A DNA stretch of 64,000 nt. It comes from Vibrio sp. B1FLJ16. Lineage in GTDB: Bacteria > Pseudomonadota > Gammaproteobacteria > Enterobacterales > Vibrionaceae. The position numbers were made by a program, and so were the translations under genes. Below are positions 10,346 through 20,104 of this stretch, piece by piece. Position 1 is the first letter of the stretch, and each line of letters begins with the position of its first letter. Under the pieces are notes generated by a model, which searched no databases, was not told the DNA's origin, and saw nothing but the letters and a program-made list of their open reading frames with translations. The stretch covers positions 2,542,001-2,606,000 of the forward strand of contig NZ_HG992749.1 in NCBI RefSeq assembly GCF_905175385.1. The letters run 5' to 3'.

Positions 10346-12139
10346 CTAGTCTTTGCCTACGTGAAGAATAGCCAAGAACGCTTCTTGAGGCAGTTCTACG
10401 TTACCAATCTGCTTCATACGTTTCTTACCTTCTTTCTGTTTCTTCAGAAGTTTCTTCTTACGGCTCACGTCACCACCGTAACATTTCGCGATTACGTTCT
10501 TACGTAACTGTTTAACCGTTGAACGCGCGATGATGTGGTTACCGATCGCCGCCTGAATCGCAATATCGAACATCTGACGAGGGATGAACTCTTTCATCTT
10601 CTCAACTAGCTGACGACCACGCGTCTGAGACTGGTCTTTGTGAGTGATCAGCGCTAGAGCATCCACTTTGTCGCCGTTTAGAAGAACATCAACACGAACC
10701 ATGTTTGATGCTTCAAAACGCTGGAAGTTGTAATCCAGAGACGCGTAACCACGAGAAGTTGACTTCAGACGATCGAAGAAATCGAGTACTACTTCTGCCA
10801 TTGGAATATCGTAAGTTACTGCCACCTGGTTACCGTGGTAAACCATATCAACCTGAAGACCACGCTTCTCCACACACAGTGTGATTACGTTACCTAGGTA
10901 ATCTGCTGGTACCAGGATGTTACAACGTGCAATTGGCTCACGAATTTCTTCAATATCGTTTACCGCAGGCAACTTAGCCGGGCTGTCCACATACAGAAGT
11001 GTGCCGTCCGTTTGCTCCACTTCATATACTACCGTCGGTGCCGTAGTAATTAGGTCTAGATCGTATTCACGCTCAAGACGCTCCTGGATGATTTCCATGT
11101 GCAGCATACCAAGGAAGCCACAGCGGAAACCAAAGCCTAGTGCTGCCGAGTTTTCTGGCTCGTAGAACAATGAGGCATCATTCAGGCTTAGTTTACCTAG
11201 AGCATCACGGAAGTTTTCGTAGTCATCAGATGATACTGGGAACAAACCCGCGTATACCTGAGGTTTAACTTTCTTAAAGCCTGGTAGTGGCTTATCACTG
11301 CCGTTTTTCGCCAATGTCAGCGTATCACCTACTGGCGCGCCGAGAATGTCTTTAATACCACAAACCACCCAGCCTACTTCGCCAGTATTCAGAACATCTG
11401 TATCTACTTGCTTAGGTGTGAAGATACCCAAACGGTCTACACCCCAAGTTTGACCAGTGCTCATTACTTTGATCTTGTCGTTCTTCTTCAGTGAACCGTT
11501 TTTGATTCGCACTAAAGAAACTACGCCAAGGTAGTTATCAAACCATGAGTCGATAATCAGTGCTTGTAGCGGTGCGTCTGGATCACCTTCTGGCGCTGGA
11601 ATCGCTGATACAATGTTTTCCAGTACGTCTTCAACGCCCAAGCCTGTTTTCGCTGAACATCGGGTCGCTTCCATCGCATCGATACCAACGATTTCTTCGA
11701 TTTCTTCAGCAACACGTTCTGGATCAGCAGCTGGCAGGTCGATCTTGTTCAGGATTGGCACAACTTCCAGATCCATTTCGATCGCGGTGTAACAGTTTGC
11801 TAGTGTCTGCGCTTCTACACCCTGACCTGCGTCAACAACCAATAGCGCGCCTTCACAAGCCGCCAGAGAACGTGATACTTCGTATGCAAAGTCTACGTGT
11901 CCCGGAGTATCGATGAAGTTCAGCTGGTATGTTTCACCGTCTTTAGCGGTGTAGTTTAGCGTCACACTCTGAGATTTAATGGTGATACCACGCTCACGTT
12001 CAAGATCCATAGAATCCAGAACCTGTGCGGCCATTTCACGATCGCTCAACCCTCCACAAACTTGGATTAAACGGTCTGATAGGGTCGACTTACCATGGTC
12101 GATGTGGGCGATAATCGAAAAGTTACGAATGTGCTTCAT
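10346..12139 (-). CDS. lepA: Elongation factor 4 (LepA)
   Basis: EF4 is a ribosome-bound translational GTPase that can back-translocate ribosomes and affects initiation. The 597 residues show [10 protein letters not shown] (G1), DTPGHVDF (G3), [10 protein letters not shown] (G4), EF-G-like domains II, III and V, and the LepA-specific C-terminal domain ending in [19 protein letters not shown]. It heads lepA-lepB-rnc-era, downstream of the rpoE-rseABC group, a common gammaproteobacterial order. Confidence 0.97.
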   Translation of the reverse strand: MKHIRNFSIIAHIDHGKSTLSDRLIQVCGGLSDREMAAQVLDSMDLERERGITIKSQSVTLNYTAKDGETYQLNFIDTPGHVDFAYEVSRSLAACEGALLVVDAGQGVEAQTLANCYTAIEMDLEVVPILNKIDLPAADPERVAEEIEEIVGIDAMEATRCSAKTGLGVEDVLENIVSAIPAPEGDPDAPLQALIIDSWFDNYLGVVSLVRIKNGSLKKNDKIKVMSTGQTWGVDRLGIFTPKQVDTDVLNTGEVGWVVCGIKDILGAPVGDTLTLAKNGSDKPLPGFKKVKPQVYAGLFPVSSDDYENFRDALGKLSLNDASLFYEPENSAALGFGFRCGFLGMLHMEIIQERLEREYDLDLITTAPTVVYEVEQTDGTLLYVDSPAKLPAVNDIEEIREPIARCNILVPADYLGNVITLCVEKRGLQVDMVYHGNQVAVTYDIPMAEVVLDFFDRLKSTSRGYASLDYNFQRFEASNMVRVDVLLNGDKVDALALITHKDQSQTRGRQLVEKMKEFIPRQMFDIAIQAAIGNHIIARSTVKQLRKNVIAKCYGGDVSRKKKLLKKQKEGKKRMKQIGNVELPQEAFLAILHVGKD

Positions 12140-12287
12140 AGATTTAGGCTGACTAACTCTTTACAAATAGGGACAGTAAGAAAGCCATCATCTGATGGCA
12201 TTTCAATCAAGTTGCCAGATTCTACCGAATTTCGTTAACGGGCGCACGTAATTTAAAGTGCGACTTTACTAACAAAAGATCGGTAAG

Positions 12288-12758
12288 CTACAGGATGGGA
12301 TCACCAAGGACACGAATCAGTGTGACCTGACGCTCTGATTCGTCTTCCAGTGGTCGTGAAACAAGTTTCGCTAACCACACGCCAGCAGCCGCGAACATTA
12401 CTGAAGCGAGAATGATAATCCCCTCGCCACCAGCGGTAACAGGTGCTAATACGAAATGACCAATCAAAGCACCAAAAATTAAGCCGATTAGTGGCAGCAG
12501 ATACACTGCCATGGCGGATTTGATCAGACTAGATTCTGGAAAACCGATTTCAACCACCTGCCCGACGTGCACGGATTTATCTGAGCGTAAATGCCATGAC
12601 AAGCTTTTATTACCAATGGCTTTAGTCACCACGCCTGTACCACAGCTTTTTTGCGATGAGCAGCTGCTACAACTGGTTTGCTGCTCGCAGCTCAGATCAA
12701 TCTCATATTGCTTACCACGACGCTGAACACCTGTCACCGTTGCTAACGCGGTCATCAT
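12288..12758 (-). CDS. rseC: SoxR-reducing system / sigma-E regulator RseC
   Basis: RseC is an inner-membrane protein of the rpoE-rseABC locus, related to the RsxABCDGE system that resets SoxR. The 156 residues have an N-terminal cysteine cluster (CEQQTSCSSCSSQKSCG), two TM segments in the middle (SAMAVYLLPLIGLIFGALIG and IIILASVMFAAAGVWLAKL), and a cytoplasmic tail. A second ATG one codon downstream (12755) is an equally good start. It lies 29 bases after rseB. Confidence 0.9.
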   Translation of the reverse strand: MMTALATVTGVQRRGKQYEIDLSCEQQTSCSSCSSQKSCGTGVVTKAIGNKSLSWHLRSDKSVHVGQVVEIGFPESSLIKSAMAVYLLPLIGLIFGALIGHFVLAPVTAGGEGIIILASVMFAAAGVWLAKLVSRPLEDESERQVTLIRVLGDPIL

Positions 12759-12787
12759 TCCAAGTTACTCATGTTGCTTGTACGTTA

Positions 12788-13744
12788 CTAATTACTGGTT
12801 ACTTTAAAGGTGACCGATTGGGCGATGCGCTGCGCAGTGGCTGGCGGAATGTCACCCACGACAGAGATTTCATAGTCACCATTTACGTAGCTGTGCAGCG
12901 TTCTTCGCCCCTGGCGAACAAGCTGACCTTTCAAAGAGTGTTCATCTTTGCTTGCGACATAGACTGAGAAATTGAACAGGCCATCGGAATACATTTGGCT
13001 TTCTACCATCTGATCACTTACTGCCATGCGGTAGCGATTAAGCTCGTTAGGCTCAAAACCATCAGGAGTCCAGCTGACCACCCAGTCACTGGTACTGACA
13101 TCGCCTTTAGGCATAGTCAGAACTGCAGGAAGCTGAACGTCTGCTAGCCCACTCATCAGTTCAGAGATTTTTGGGTTCACTGTGTAAGAAATGGTGCGGT
13201 ACTGTTCCAGAATCTCTCCGTCACGGTCGATTAGATCAGCTCTTAGCGGTAACTTGCTGTTTTCATCTATCCAGAGGATATAGGAATAACGTAAACCATC
13301 TTTGGGTACAATACGCAAAACCTCAGTCGCCACTCCCGCTTCACGGGCTCGTCCGACCTGCACGTAATCGTAATACAGGTTAAGTTCATCAATATCAGTG
13401 TTCAGCATCGGAATAGTCGGTGCAACCATATTCCCCGATTCAATAGTGAAAGGTTCTGCGCCGGTTTCGATGTAGCTGACCTCTCGGCCACGGCGAATCA
13501 CTTCACGTACAGGACCGCTGAGATAGACAAGATGGGCATATTGATCTTCACCGTGCGTAGCATGACGGTACAGCAAAGGCTCAATACTGGTCTTTTTGAT
13601 GAGAATATAAGAGAGTTCGTAACTTAAATTCTTACTCGCCTCGCTCATTTGATGCAATAAAGCCTCCGCTGGCTTGTCACCAGCAAAGGCTTGCGAAGAC
13701 ATCATACTGAACAGAGCGCAAGCGCTGATCAGAAATTTTTTCAT
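12788..13744 (-). CDS. rseB: Periplasmic sigma-E regulator RseB
   Basis: RseB binds the periplasmic part of RseA and shields it from DegS cleavage, releasing it when lipopolysaccharide or lipoprotein stress signals appear. The 318 residues begin with a signal peptide (MKKFLISACALFSMMSSQAFA), followed by the MucB/RseB N-terminal LolA-like domain and a smaller C-terminal domain. The start overlaps the rseA stop by four bases. Confidence 0.94.
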   Translation of the reverse strand: MKKFLISACALFSMMSSQAFAGDKPAEALLHQMSEASKNLSYELSYILIKKTSIEPLLYRHATHGEDQYAHLVYLSGPVREVIRRGREVSYIETGAEPFTIESGNMVAPTIPMLNTDIDELNLYYDYVQVGRAREAGVATEVLRIVPKDGLRYSYILWIDENSKLPLRADLIDRDGEILEQYRTISYTVNPKISELMSGLADVQLPAVLTMPKGDVSTSDWVVSWTPDGFEPNELNRYRMAVSDQMVESQMYSDGLFNFSVYVASKDEHSLKGQLVRQGRRTLHSYVNGDYEISVVGDIPPATAQRIAQSVTFKVTSN

Positions 13745-14367
13745 TCAACATCCGGAGTCACAGGCACATCTTGTTGAGATGCGTCACTGTTAATTCTTAA
13801 CTGTAATTCGTAGTCTCGTAGCATAGCATGAACACGCTTACGTTGCTCCTGCATATTTGCTTCACCCATTGAGCGCTCTACAGACTCACGGGTTAAACTC
13901 ACTGGCTCTGCACTACCTGCAAACGGAATAGTCTGCAATACAGGTAACTGCTCAGCTTGAGGGGCATTAGAATCACTACCGCCGTACTGCTGCACACCTA
14001 AAATGACAACCAAGGATACACAAGCAGCAACCGCTACCTGACCAAATTGAGTCAACCAACCTGGTAGTTGACGCTTGGCTTTCTGTGGTTCTGGTTGCGA
14101 CTCTTTTGGCGCATCCGCGATTGAAATCACGTTTGCACTGTGCGAGTCGACAGCACGATGCACTGGCTCGTCTTCTAACGCTAACGCCACGCTTTCAGCA
14201 ATATTCCACTCAGGATTTGCTGGCGCTTCACCTCGCATCACATCACCAATAAGGTGATAGTTCTGCCAAGCTTCACGGCGCTCTTGATCTTGCTCTAACT
14301 CTTGAATTAAAGCCTTATCGATCAATTCTCCATCCATGAGAGCTGAAAGTTTTTCTTTGTCAGCCAT
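13741..14367 (-). CDS. rseA: Anti-sigma-E factor RseA
   Basis: RseA is a single-pass inner-membrane protein that sequesters sigma-E until regulated proteolysis releases it. I prefer the ATG at 14367, giving 208 residues starting MADKEKLSALMDGE, because GGTGA lies just upstream; an ATG at 14379 adds four residues. The N-terminal sigma-binding domain ends near residue 95, the TM segment is QVAVAACVSLVVILGV, and the periplasmic tail follows. The gene begins 26 bases after rpoE. Confidence 0.93.
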   Translation of the reverse strand: MADKEKLSALMDGELIDKALIQELEQDQERREAWQNYHLIGDVMRGEAPANPEWNIAESVALALEDEPVHRAVDSHSANVISIADAPKESQPEPQKAKRQLPGWLTQFGQVAVAACVSLVVILGVQQYGGSDSNAPQAEQLPVLQTIPFAGSAEPVSLTRESVERSMGEANMQEQRKRVHAMLRDYELQLRINSDASQQDVPVTPDVE

Positions 14368-14393
14368 TGTTTTCACCATAGTTATTACTTGTA

Positions 14394-14972
14394 CTAGCGC
14401 TGCATCAGAGGTTTTATTCTCTTTTCCACCGCTTCACGAGCACGGAAGATACGTGAGCGTACCGTTCCTACCGGGCAATCCATTACTTCAGCAATTTCCT
14501 CATAGCTCAAGCCATCAAGCTCTCGCAGGGTCATTGCGGTTTTTAAATCTTCAGGTAAAGCTTCGATTGCGCTGAACACTACCCGTTGCAGTTCTTTGGA
14601 CAACGTTAAGTTCTCAGGGTTCGAAATTTCTTTAAGTGCATTACCTGTTTCGTAAAATTCAGCTTCTTCAGCATCAACATCCGTCGCAGGGGGTCTTCGC
14701 CCTTGAGCCACAATGTGATTTTTCGCAGTATTCACTGCAATGCGATATAGCCAAGTATAGAACGCACTCTCCCCGCGAAAGCTGGGAATCGCTCGGTAAG
14801 CTTTGATAAACGCTTCTTGTGCTACATCTGGAACATCACCAGGATTACTTACATATCTGGAAATAAGATTACAAACCTTGTTCTGATACTTTGTCACTAA
14901 CAGGTTGAATGCTTGCTTATCGCCATTCTGAACTCGCTCAATCAATACTTGATCGGTCAGCTGCTCGTTCAT
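14394..14972 (-). CDS. rpoE: RNA polymerase sigma-E factor RpoE
   Basis: This is the ECF sigma factor for envelope stress. The 192 residues carry region 2 (DVPDVAQEAFIKAYRAIPSF, FYTWLYRIAVNTAKN) and region 4 (LPEDLKTAMTLRELDGLSYE, VGTVRSRIFRAREA). It heads rpoE-rseA-rseB-rseC on the minus strand. A sigma-E-like promoter (GGAACTT at 15095-15101) lies about 125 bases upstream, consistent with autoregulation. A second sigma-E-type promoter is found at 19749. Confidence 0.97.
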   Translation of the reverse strand: MNEQLTDQVLIERVQNGDKQAFNLLVTKYQNKVCNLISRYVSNPGDVPDVAQEAFIKAYRAIPSFRGESAFYTWLYRIAVNTAKNHIVAQGRRPPATDVDAEEAEFYETGNALKEISNPENLTLSKELQRVVFSAIEALPEDLKTAMTLRELDGLSYEEIAEVMDCPVGTVRSRIFRAREAVEKRIKPLMQR

Positions 14973-15072
14973 TCGAGCGGATACTCCTATTTGTTATGCC
15001 CCTACTCTTCTCAGATATGGGTACTATTTATGCAAAATGTAGTATTGACACCACTGCTTACTTGAGCACTAT

Positions 15073-15101
15073 TGTGACTGCTGTTTAAATGAGAAAGTTC
15101 C
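15073..15101 (-). promoter_or_regulatory. Candidate sigma-E promoter of rpoE
   Basis: On the minus strand GGAACTT (15101-15095) is followed after 17 bases by TCACA. The -35 element matches the sigma-E consensus exactly; the -10 (consensus TCTAA/TCAAA) is weaker. Its place in front of rpoE fits the known autoregulation of this gene. Confidence 0.5.
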
Positions 15102-15392
15102 ATAGGTTCTCAAGTTTTTATCATTGTTTTTTCACTGTGTGATGTCATACACCAATGCCCTACTTTGTTTAAACTTAAATCTAAGTTTGTCAGACGAGCA
15201 AATTGAAGGGAATTGGGTATAATAATCGTCCTCTATCCAAATTGTGCTGGGTAGAGCATGGAAAAGCAATGACATTGACAAACTATTACTTTTCATTTGC
15301 ATGGCTGTTGGCTATCTGAATAACGCGTTTTAAATGAAACTCAAAAAGTATTCGTATGTAATTTTGGTCTTCGACCTGTGCATACCAAAAAG

Positions 15393-15414
15393 AAGAGTGA
15401 CCCAAGTCACCAGA
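15393..15414. promoter_or_regulatory. CRP-like palindrome 1 upstream of nadB
   Basis: The core GTGA-CCCAAG-TCAC matches the CRP half-site pattern with N6 spacing (consensus TGTGA-N6-TCACA, outer bases not conserved). A second copy lies 57 bases downstream. CRP is the best-known protein for this pattern, but it is not proven here. Confidence 0.35.
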
Positions 15415-15449
15415 GTAACTGTAGTTTAGATGAACCTCCCAACTTAGCC

Positions 15450-15471
15450 CTTAGTGACGGATGTCACGCTA
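15450..15471. promoter_or_regulatory. CRP-like palindrome 2 upstream of nadB
   Basis: GTGA-CGGATG-TCAC, with the same core and N6 spacing as the site at 15393. It lies about 75 bases before the nadB start. In RNA it would form a short hairpin, an alternative explanation. Confidence 0.35.
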
Positions 15472-15544
15472 ATGGAAGAGCACATGGTGTGCAAATAATA
15501 TACAAGACAACCTTATTGTCTTAGCTTGGGATTATAAAAGTTAT

Positions 15545-17167
15545 ATGAACACAAATCGTGAACATGAATGTGATGTGTTAGTGGTAGGGAGTGGGGCTGC
15601 AGGCTTGTCGTTGGCTTTGCGTGTCGCAAACCACTGTAAGGTAATGGTTCTCAGTAAAGGACCACGAAGCGAAGGCGCGACGTATTACGCTCAGGGCGGC
15701 ATTGCTGCGGTGTTCGATGAGTCAGATACGATTGACTCTCACGTAGAAGACACCCAAATCGCAGGCGATGGAATATGTGATGAAGAGACCGTAAGATTCA
15801 TCGCTGAACATTCAAAAGAGTGTGTACAGTGGCTGATTGATGGTGGTGTTCCATTTGATCGCGAAGATGATGATTCTGACGAAGAACCTCGTTACCACCT
15901 GACCCGTGAAGGTGGCCACAGCCGTAGACGTATTCTGCATGCTGCAGATGCAACGGGCATGGCGATGCAAACTTCCCTGCAAGACAACGCTCACAACCAT
16001 CCCAATATTCATGTTCTCGAGCGTCATAACGCGCTGGATCTTATCACTGAAGATAAAGTGGGTGGTGATAAGAATAAGGTTATTGGTGCCTACATCTGGA
16101 ACCGCAACGAAGAGCACGTAGAAACCGTTCGTGCCAAGTTTGTTGTTCTGGCAACTGGCGGCGCTTCAAAGGTTTATCAGTACACTTCAAACCCGGATGT
16201 TTCCTCTGGTGATGGCATTGCCATTGCCTGGCGCGCTGGCTGTCGCGTCGCAAACTTGGAATTTAATCAATTCCACCCAACCTGCCTGTTCCACCCGGAG
16301 GCACGTAACTTCCTGCTCACGGAAGCACTACGCGGTGAAGGCGCGTACTTACGTCGTCCAGATGGCTCTCGCTTTATGCCAGACTTCGATGAACGTAAAG
16401 AGTTAGCGCCGCGCGATGTCGTTGCTCGCGCTATTGACTTTGAAATGAAGCGCCTCGGTGCTGATTGCATGTATCTCGACATCAGCCATAAACCGGCTGA
16501 CTTCATTACTAAGCACTTCCCGACCATCTACTCACGCTTGATGGACTTAGGGATCGACATGACCAAAGAGCCTATCCCTATAGTTCCTGCTGCGCACTAT
16601 ACCTGTGGTGGTGTGATTGTTGATCAGAACGGGCATACAGACCTGAAGAATCTATATGCGATAGGTGAAGTAAGCTACACTGGTCTGCACGGTGCCAACC
16701 GTATGGCTTCAAACTCACTATTGGAGTGCGTGGTCTACGCCTGGTCTGCCGCAAAAGACATTCTTAAACACCTGTCAGAAGTGAGCTTAGCTTCTCAATT
16801 ACCTTGCTGGGATGAAAGTCAGGTCACCAACAGTGATGAAGAAGTGATTATTCAGCATAACTGGCATGAGCTGCGCCTGTTTATGTGGGACTACATGGGC
16901 ATTGTACGTACAGATAAACGCTTGGAGCGTGCGTTGCGCCGTATTCAAATGCTGCAACAAGAAACACACGAATACTACAGTAACTTCCGTGTATCCAATA
17001 ACTTGCTTGAGCTGCGCAACCTGCTGCAAGTCGCTGAACTCATGGTGCGCTGTGCGATGCAACGCAAAGAGAGCCGCGGTTTGCACTACACCCTGGATTA
17101 TCCGAATCAACTGGAAAGCAGCGGGCCGACGATCCTCACACCTACCAAGCAGCTGAATCAGCAGTAG
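15545..17167 (+). CDS. nadB: L-aspartate oxidase NadB
   Basis: NadB oxidises L-aspartate to iminoaspartate, the first step of de novo NAD synthesis, with FAD and oxygen or fumarate. The 540 residues begin with the FAD motif VVGSGAAGL (14-22) and contain the succinate dehydrogenase/fumarate reductase-type segment [25 protein letters not shown], and the C-terminal [20 protein letters not shown]. There is no strong Shine-Dalgarno; the start is supported by family alignment. Divergent from rpoE, as in other gammaproteobacteria. Confidence 0.96.
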   Translation: MNTNREHECDVLVVGSGAAGLSLALRVANHCKVMVLSKGPRSEGATYYAQGGIAAVFDESDTIDSHVEDTQIAGDGICDEETVRFIAEHSKECVQWLIDGGVPFDREDDDSDEEPRYHLTREGGHSRRRILHAADATGMAMQTSLQDNAHNHPNIHVLERHNALDLITEDKVGGDKNKVIGAYIWNRNEEHVETVRAKFVVLATGGASKVYQYTSNPDVSSGDGIAIAWRAGCRVANLEFNQFHPTCLFHPEARNFLLTEALRGEGAYLRRPDGSRFMPDFDERKELAPRDVVARAIDFEMKRLGADCMYLDISHKPADFITKHFPTIYSRLMDLGIDMTKEPIPIVPAAHYTCGGVIVDQNGHTDLKNLYAIGEVSYTGLHGANRMASNSLLECVVYAWSAAKDILKHLSEVSLASQLPCWDESQVTNSDEEVIIQHNWHELRLFMWDYMGIVRTDKRLERALRRIQMLQQETHEYYSNFRVSNNLLELRNLLQVAELMVRCAMQRKESRGLHYTLDYPNQLESSGPTILTPTKQLNQQ

Positions 17168-17195
17168 TCGTAAGAGCCTGAACCAATCAGTCAGA

Positions 17196-17621
17196 TCAAC
17201 AGAGAGCTTCGGCTCTCTGTTTTATTTCCCACTGACGTAATACCAGAACGAGTTGGCGGTATTGATTATCGCTACAGCTGTCCCTCCATACCGTCACACT
17301 CTCTCCTGATTCAAGTATAAAAGTGGTCTTAAACGGTAAAGTCGACAGGTCAGCTTTCACGAGCTGAGTCTTTGTATTTTCACTTCTGACCGTTCCATCT
17401 CGATGAACATACCAAAGACCCACGCTAACAGGAACAACAGAACCTGTCGGCAAATACAGCTTGGTAATCATTAATAACAAATAAATCGATAATACAATTG
17501 GGATGTCAGAAAGAATAATAGCCCAGGTCATTGAGAGGAGAAGTATGAGATTAATGACCCGGGCAGTAACGGAGGGGGAAAGTGTCAGATTAACGAACTT
17601 TGCTGAGGTTGTGGGCGACAA
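17196..17621 (-). CDS. ygfX: YgfX (CptA) family membrane protein
   Basis: YgfX-type proteins are small inner-membrane proteins encoded next to sdhE; the E. coli homologue has been reported as a toxin or division/flavinylation-linked factor, so the exact role is unsettled. The 141 residues have two adjacent TM segments (about 21-55) and a soluble C-terminal half with the conserved LWYVHRDGTV region. It overlaps sdhE by 32 bases. No ATG is near the expected start; TTG at 17621 is the first possible start, so the true start is uncertain and translation is probably coupled to sdhE. Confidence 0.75.
   Translation of the reverse strand: MSPTTSAKFVNLTLSPSVTARVINLILLLSMTWAIILSDIPIVLSIYLLLMITKLYLPTGSVVPVSVGLWYVHRDGTVRSENTKTQLVKADLSTLPFKTTFILESGESVTVWRDSCSDNQYRQLVLVLRQWEIKQRAEALC
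17199..17225. terminator. Terminator of nadB overlapping the ygfX 3' end
   Basis: ACAGAGAGC-TTCG-GCTCTCTGT has a perfect 9-bp stem with a UUCG tetraloop, followed by TTTTA. It ends nadB on the plus strand and lies within the last codons of convergent ygfX. Confidence 0.75.
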
Positions 17622-17850
17622 TTTTATCGACCATCGATGCGTGACCTAGATTTTCACTACGGCCATGTCCCATAATCCATGTAAACAAATCAGGGTCATC
17701 ACATTCAAGCAAAGAAACAAAGTCATGCTGCTCCTGTTCACTCAGCGCATCAAAGCACTCTTCAAAAAACGGCATAATCACCACATCAAGCTCAAGCATA
17801 CCTCGACGGCAAGCCCATTTAATACGCGCCTTTTCTTCCGGAGTGTACAT
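17590..17850 (-). CDS. sdhE: FAD assembly factor SdhE
   Basis: SdhE helps attach FAD covalently to succinate dehydrogenase and fumarate reductase. The 86 residues contain the signature RRGMLELDVVI (RGxxE) and the acidic CDDPDLFTWIMG region. The usual length is about 88. The gene precedes and overlaps ygfX and diverges from ygfZ. The nearby nadB product is a related flavoprotein, but NadB does not need covalent FAD. Confidence 0.93.
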   Translation of the reverse strand: MYTPEEKARIKWACRRGMLELDVVIMPFFEECFDALSEQEQHDFVSLLECDDPDLFTWIMGHGRSENLGHASMVDKIVAHNLSKVR

Positions 17851-18036
17851 TCATTATTCCTTAATAGATGTCTTGTTATAGGTGCGGAGTGTAGCAACTG
17901 ATGTGCAACGTCACTAGTGTCCCGGTCACAATACGCGAACCAAACTCCATGAGGTTATGTACGCATAATGAGAGCTGACAAATGCTTCATCTACAATTAA
18001 CATAGCTGAAAAATATCTTCAAAAGGCATTGTAATC

Positions 18037-19002
18037 ATGGAATGGCAAACCCGCTTTTCAGCACTACCCCTCTCAACTCAAGATGCATTACCTGAGCTTT
18101 CTATCTCATTATTAGACAACTTAGGCATGATCACCATGGTCGGTGATGATAAAAAATCGTACTTACATGGCCAGGTAACCTGTGATGTCGTTTCGCTTGA
18201 AAAAGACCAGTCAACACTGGGCGCGCATTGCGATGCTAAAGGCAAAGTGTGGAGTGTTTTTCGTTTGTTCCATCATCACGATGGCTACGGCATGATCCAA
18301 CCGAAAACAGCCCTTGAAGTTGAACTAACAGAAATTAAGAAATACGCCGTATTTTCAAAAGTCACCATCGAGCAATCAAGCGAGGTTATTCTTGGCGTGT
18401 CTGGCGTTAAGGCCGACAACTTTATCGCAAGTTTGACTGAAGAAACGGGCAACGTGCGAGGAATTAACGGTGGCACTGCAGTAAAAGTTGAAGATAATCG
18501 CTGGTTACTAGCCGTAAGCAATGAGGCTGCACAAGCAATAGTTGAAACAAGCGATGCAACCCTGACAAACAATCAGTTGTGGAACCGTTTCGATATTGAA
18601 GCTGGACTGCCATTTGTGTCTTCAAGTGCACAAAACGAACACATACCTCAGGCTCTCAACCTTCAAGCGCTGGGTGGAATCAGCTTTACTAAGGGCTGTT
18701 ACACTGGCCAAGAAACCGTCGCGCGCGCCAAATATCGCGGCATCAACAAACGAGCTATGTACATCGTAAAAGGTGTAATCACGTCAGACTTAAACGAACC
18801 TGTTGAATTAGAACGAAGCGTAGGAGAAAACTGGCGTTCTGTCGGTGCCCTGCAGGCTCACTACCAGTTTAGCGACAACCAGGCTATCGGTTTGATTGTG
18901 TTACCAAACAACCTAGATGAAGACACGCGTTTGCGTTTGGTTTCTCAACCTGAATGTGAATGGAGCATCGAAGCACTACCTTATAGCTTGGATGATGAGT
19001 AA
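18037..19002 (+). CDS. ygfZ: tRNA-modifying protein YgfZ
   Basis: YgfZ is a folate-binding protein needed for some Fe-S enzymes such as MiaB. The 321 residues contain the diagnostic [17 protein letters not shown] near residue 225. The aminomethyltransferase-like fold spans most of the protein. Its stop overlaps the start region of the YbaK-like gene that follows. Confidence 0.94.
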   Translation: MEWQTRFSALPLSTQDALPELSISLLDNLGMITMVGDDKKSYLHGQVTCDVVSLEKDQSTLGAHCDAKGKVWSVFRLFHHHDGYGMIQPKTALEVELTEIKKYAVFSKVTIEQSSEVILGVSGVKADNFIASLTEETGNVRGINGGTAVKVEDNRWLLAVSNEAAQAIVETSDATLTNNQLWNRFDIEAGLPFVSSSAQNEHIPQALNLQALGGISFTKGCYTGQETVARAKYRGINKRAMYIVKGVITSDLNEPVELERSVGENWRSVGALQAHYQFSDNQAIGLIVLPNNLDEDTRLRLVSQPECEWSIEALPYSLDDE

Positions 19003-19468
19003 TCCCATTCATACCCCTTTGATGCAATTCCTGTCTGAGCAGAACATCCAGTACAGGTTACTGCCACATCAAAGACCCGCCACGACCATTGAGGATGTCG
19101 CACAACAACGCGGCATTCGTCCTTCTCAGATGGTAAAAGCGATCCTGCTGCGTGACATGGGAAACCTTTATGCACTGGCTTGTGCACCTGGTGATCGCAG
19201 TGTCGATCCTAAAAAAGTACGCGTGCTTCTGCAGTCTCGGCGCATGACTTGCGTTGATCAAACCGATGTTGAAAGCATTACAGGATATAAAATTGGCACG
19301 GTGACACCGCTATTACTTAAGCGTCATATGCCTGTGGTATTTGACCCAAGTCTTTTTGAGGAAGGGGAAGTCACCATCAGTAGCGGTGATCGAATGGCCG
19401 GACTTGCTTTATCCATCGATGATCTTGCCAAATTATGTCAGCCAATCGTGGCTGATATTTGTCGATAG
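18995..19468 (+). CDS. YbaK/EbsC (aminoacyl-tRNA deacylase-like) protein
   Basis: The product belongs to the YbaK/ProX editing-domain family, whose members hydrolyse mischarged aminoacyl-tRNAs in trans. From the ATG at 18995 it has 157 residues (an adjacent ATG at 18992 is equivalent). Family features are [20 protein letters not shown] with the catalytic-type Lys, and [17 protein letters not shown]. The gene overlaps the last codons of ygfZ by eight bases. Substrate specificity cannot be assigned from sequence. Confidence 0.8.
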   Translation: MSNPIHTPLMQFLSEQNIQYRLLPHQRPATTIEDVAQQRGIRPSQMVKAILLRDMGNLYALACAPGDRSVDPKKVRVLLQSRRMTCVDQTDVESITGYKIGTVTPLLLKRHMPVVFDPSLFEEGEVTISSGDRMAGLALSIDDLAKLCQPIVADICR

Positions 19469-19608
19469 TCGGGGCCAGAAATGTAATCGGTTGCAAAACC
19501 ATGCAAGAAACTGTACCAGCCTCACGCTTTGCATTAATTAGAATGGAATTTTTAATCAACTTAAAAACATAAATAGTCACATTTAAAAAACTTATATATG
19601 ATATTCAT

Positions 19609-19744
19609 GTTGGTTAAGTTTTCAACAGGACTTGACTGACATAAAGTGGTAATGCTGAGTTACATAACGTTCTCTGTTATTTCAGCAGCCCACTTTTGTG
19701 TAATGCATCTGTGACTATTCGCCCGCTGAAGCGGGCTTTTTTTT
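19609..19744 (+). ncRNA. Candidate small regulatory RNA
   Basis: A long imperfect hairpin is visible: AAAGTGG (19643) pairs with CCACTTT (19690), TGCTGA (19653) with TCAGCA (19682), and ATAAC with GTTAT inside. A single-stranded stretch of about 24 bases follows, then the GC-rich terminator GCCCGC-TGAA-GCGGGC with T8. A possible promoter is TAGTCA-N17-TATGAT (19574-19602). This layout is typical of Hfq-binding sRNAs. I do not recognise the RNA; the 5' end is a guess. Confidence 0.5.
19721..19744 (+). terminator. Strong intrinsic terminator
   Basis: GCCCGC-TGAA-GCGGGC followed by eight T. It lies 250 bases after the preceding gene, so it more likely ends a separate small RNA than that gene. 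Confidence 0.85.
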
Positions 19745-19748
19745 GTCT

Positions 19749-19775
19749 GAACTTTAGCGAAACCCCTGCCTCTAA
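19749..19775 (+). promoter_or_regulatory. Sigma-E-type promoter
   Basis: GAACTT (19749-19754) and TCTAA (19771-19775) are separated by exactly 16 bases, matching the sigma-E consensus GAACTT-N16-TCTRA. The predicted start near 19781 would give a transcript with a leader of about 320 bases in front of the 68-residue protein gene at 20105. Confidence 0.6.
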
Positions 19776-20104
19776 GATCACATGAGCAGAAAAAAACGGA
19801 ATGAATGTTACAAAAGAAACATTTAGCAAACTTATGTTTTCCTTCTATTCTTAATTCTGTAACAAAACTGTTGCTTAATGCATCGTGCAAGAAGGAGATA
19901 AGAACAAATAATGTTCCTTACACAGGCGATATTTGGGGTAAACCTCACGCAAATTAAGATATCCACCTGACATTTTGCTTGTGACAGCACAAATATCTAA
20001 TCTGTTACATATCACCTGTACTTTATATTATTGCCATCACAATAATATCGCGTCAAAAACGTAAAATAACCTGAGCTAGGTAAAATAAAAAAAGGAAAGT
20101 AAAT

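Larger units (their letters stand above)
14973..15544. other. rpoE/nadB divergent intergenic region
   Basis: These 572 bases hold the rpoE promoter on the minus strand and a long nadB leader on the plus strand. Two GTGA-N6-TCAC palindromes lie at 15397-15410 and 15454-15467. I see no open reading frame with a good ribosome binding site and no intrinsic terminator. Confidence 0.6.
19469..20104. other. Regulatory intergenic region between the YbaK-like gene and a small-protein gene
   Basis: These 636 bases hold a candidate sRNA (about 19609-19744) with its own terminator, then immediately a sigma-E-type promoter (19749-19775), an unproven 19-codon frame at 19911-19970 and the leader of the gene at 20105. 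Confidence 0.6.

Noticed and set aside
19609..19744. Csr-type small RNA as a target of BarA
   Set aside because: The region lacks the repeated GGA hairpin loops typical of CsrB RNAs.
19911..19970. 19-codon frame (starts MFLTQAIFG) in the leader of the small-protein gene
   Set aside because: GGAG is too far from the ATG and no peptide family is recognised; kept only as part of the leader finding.
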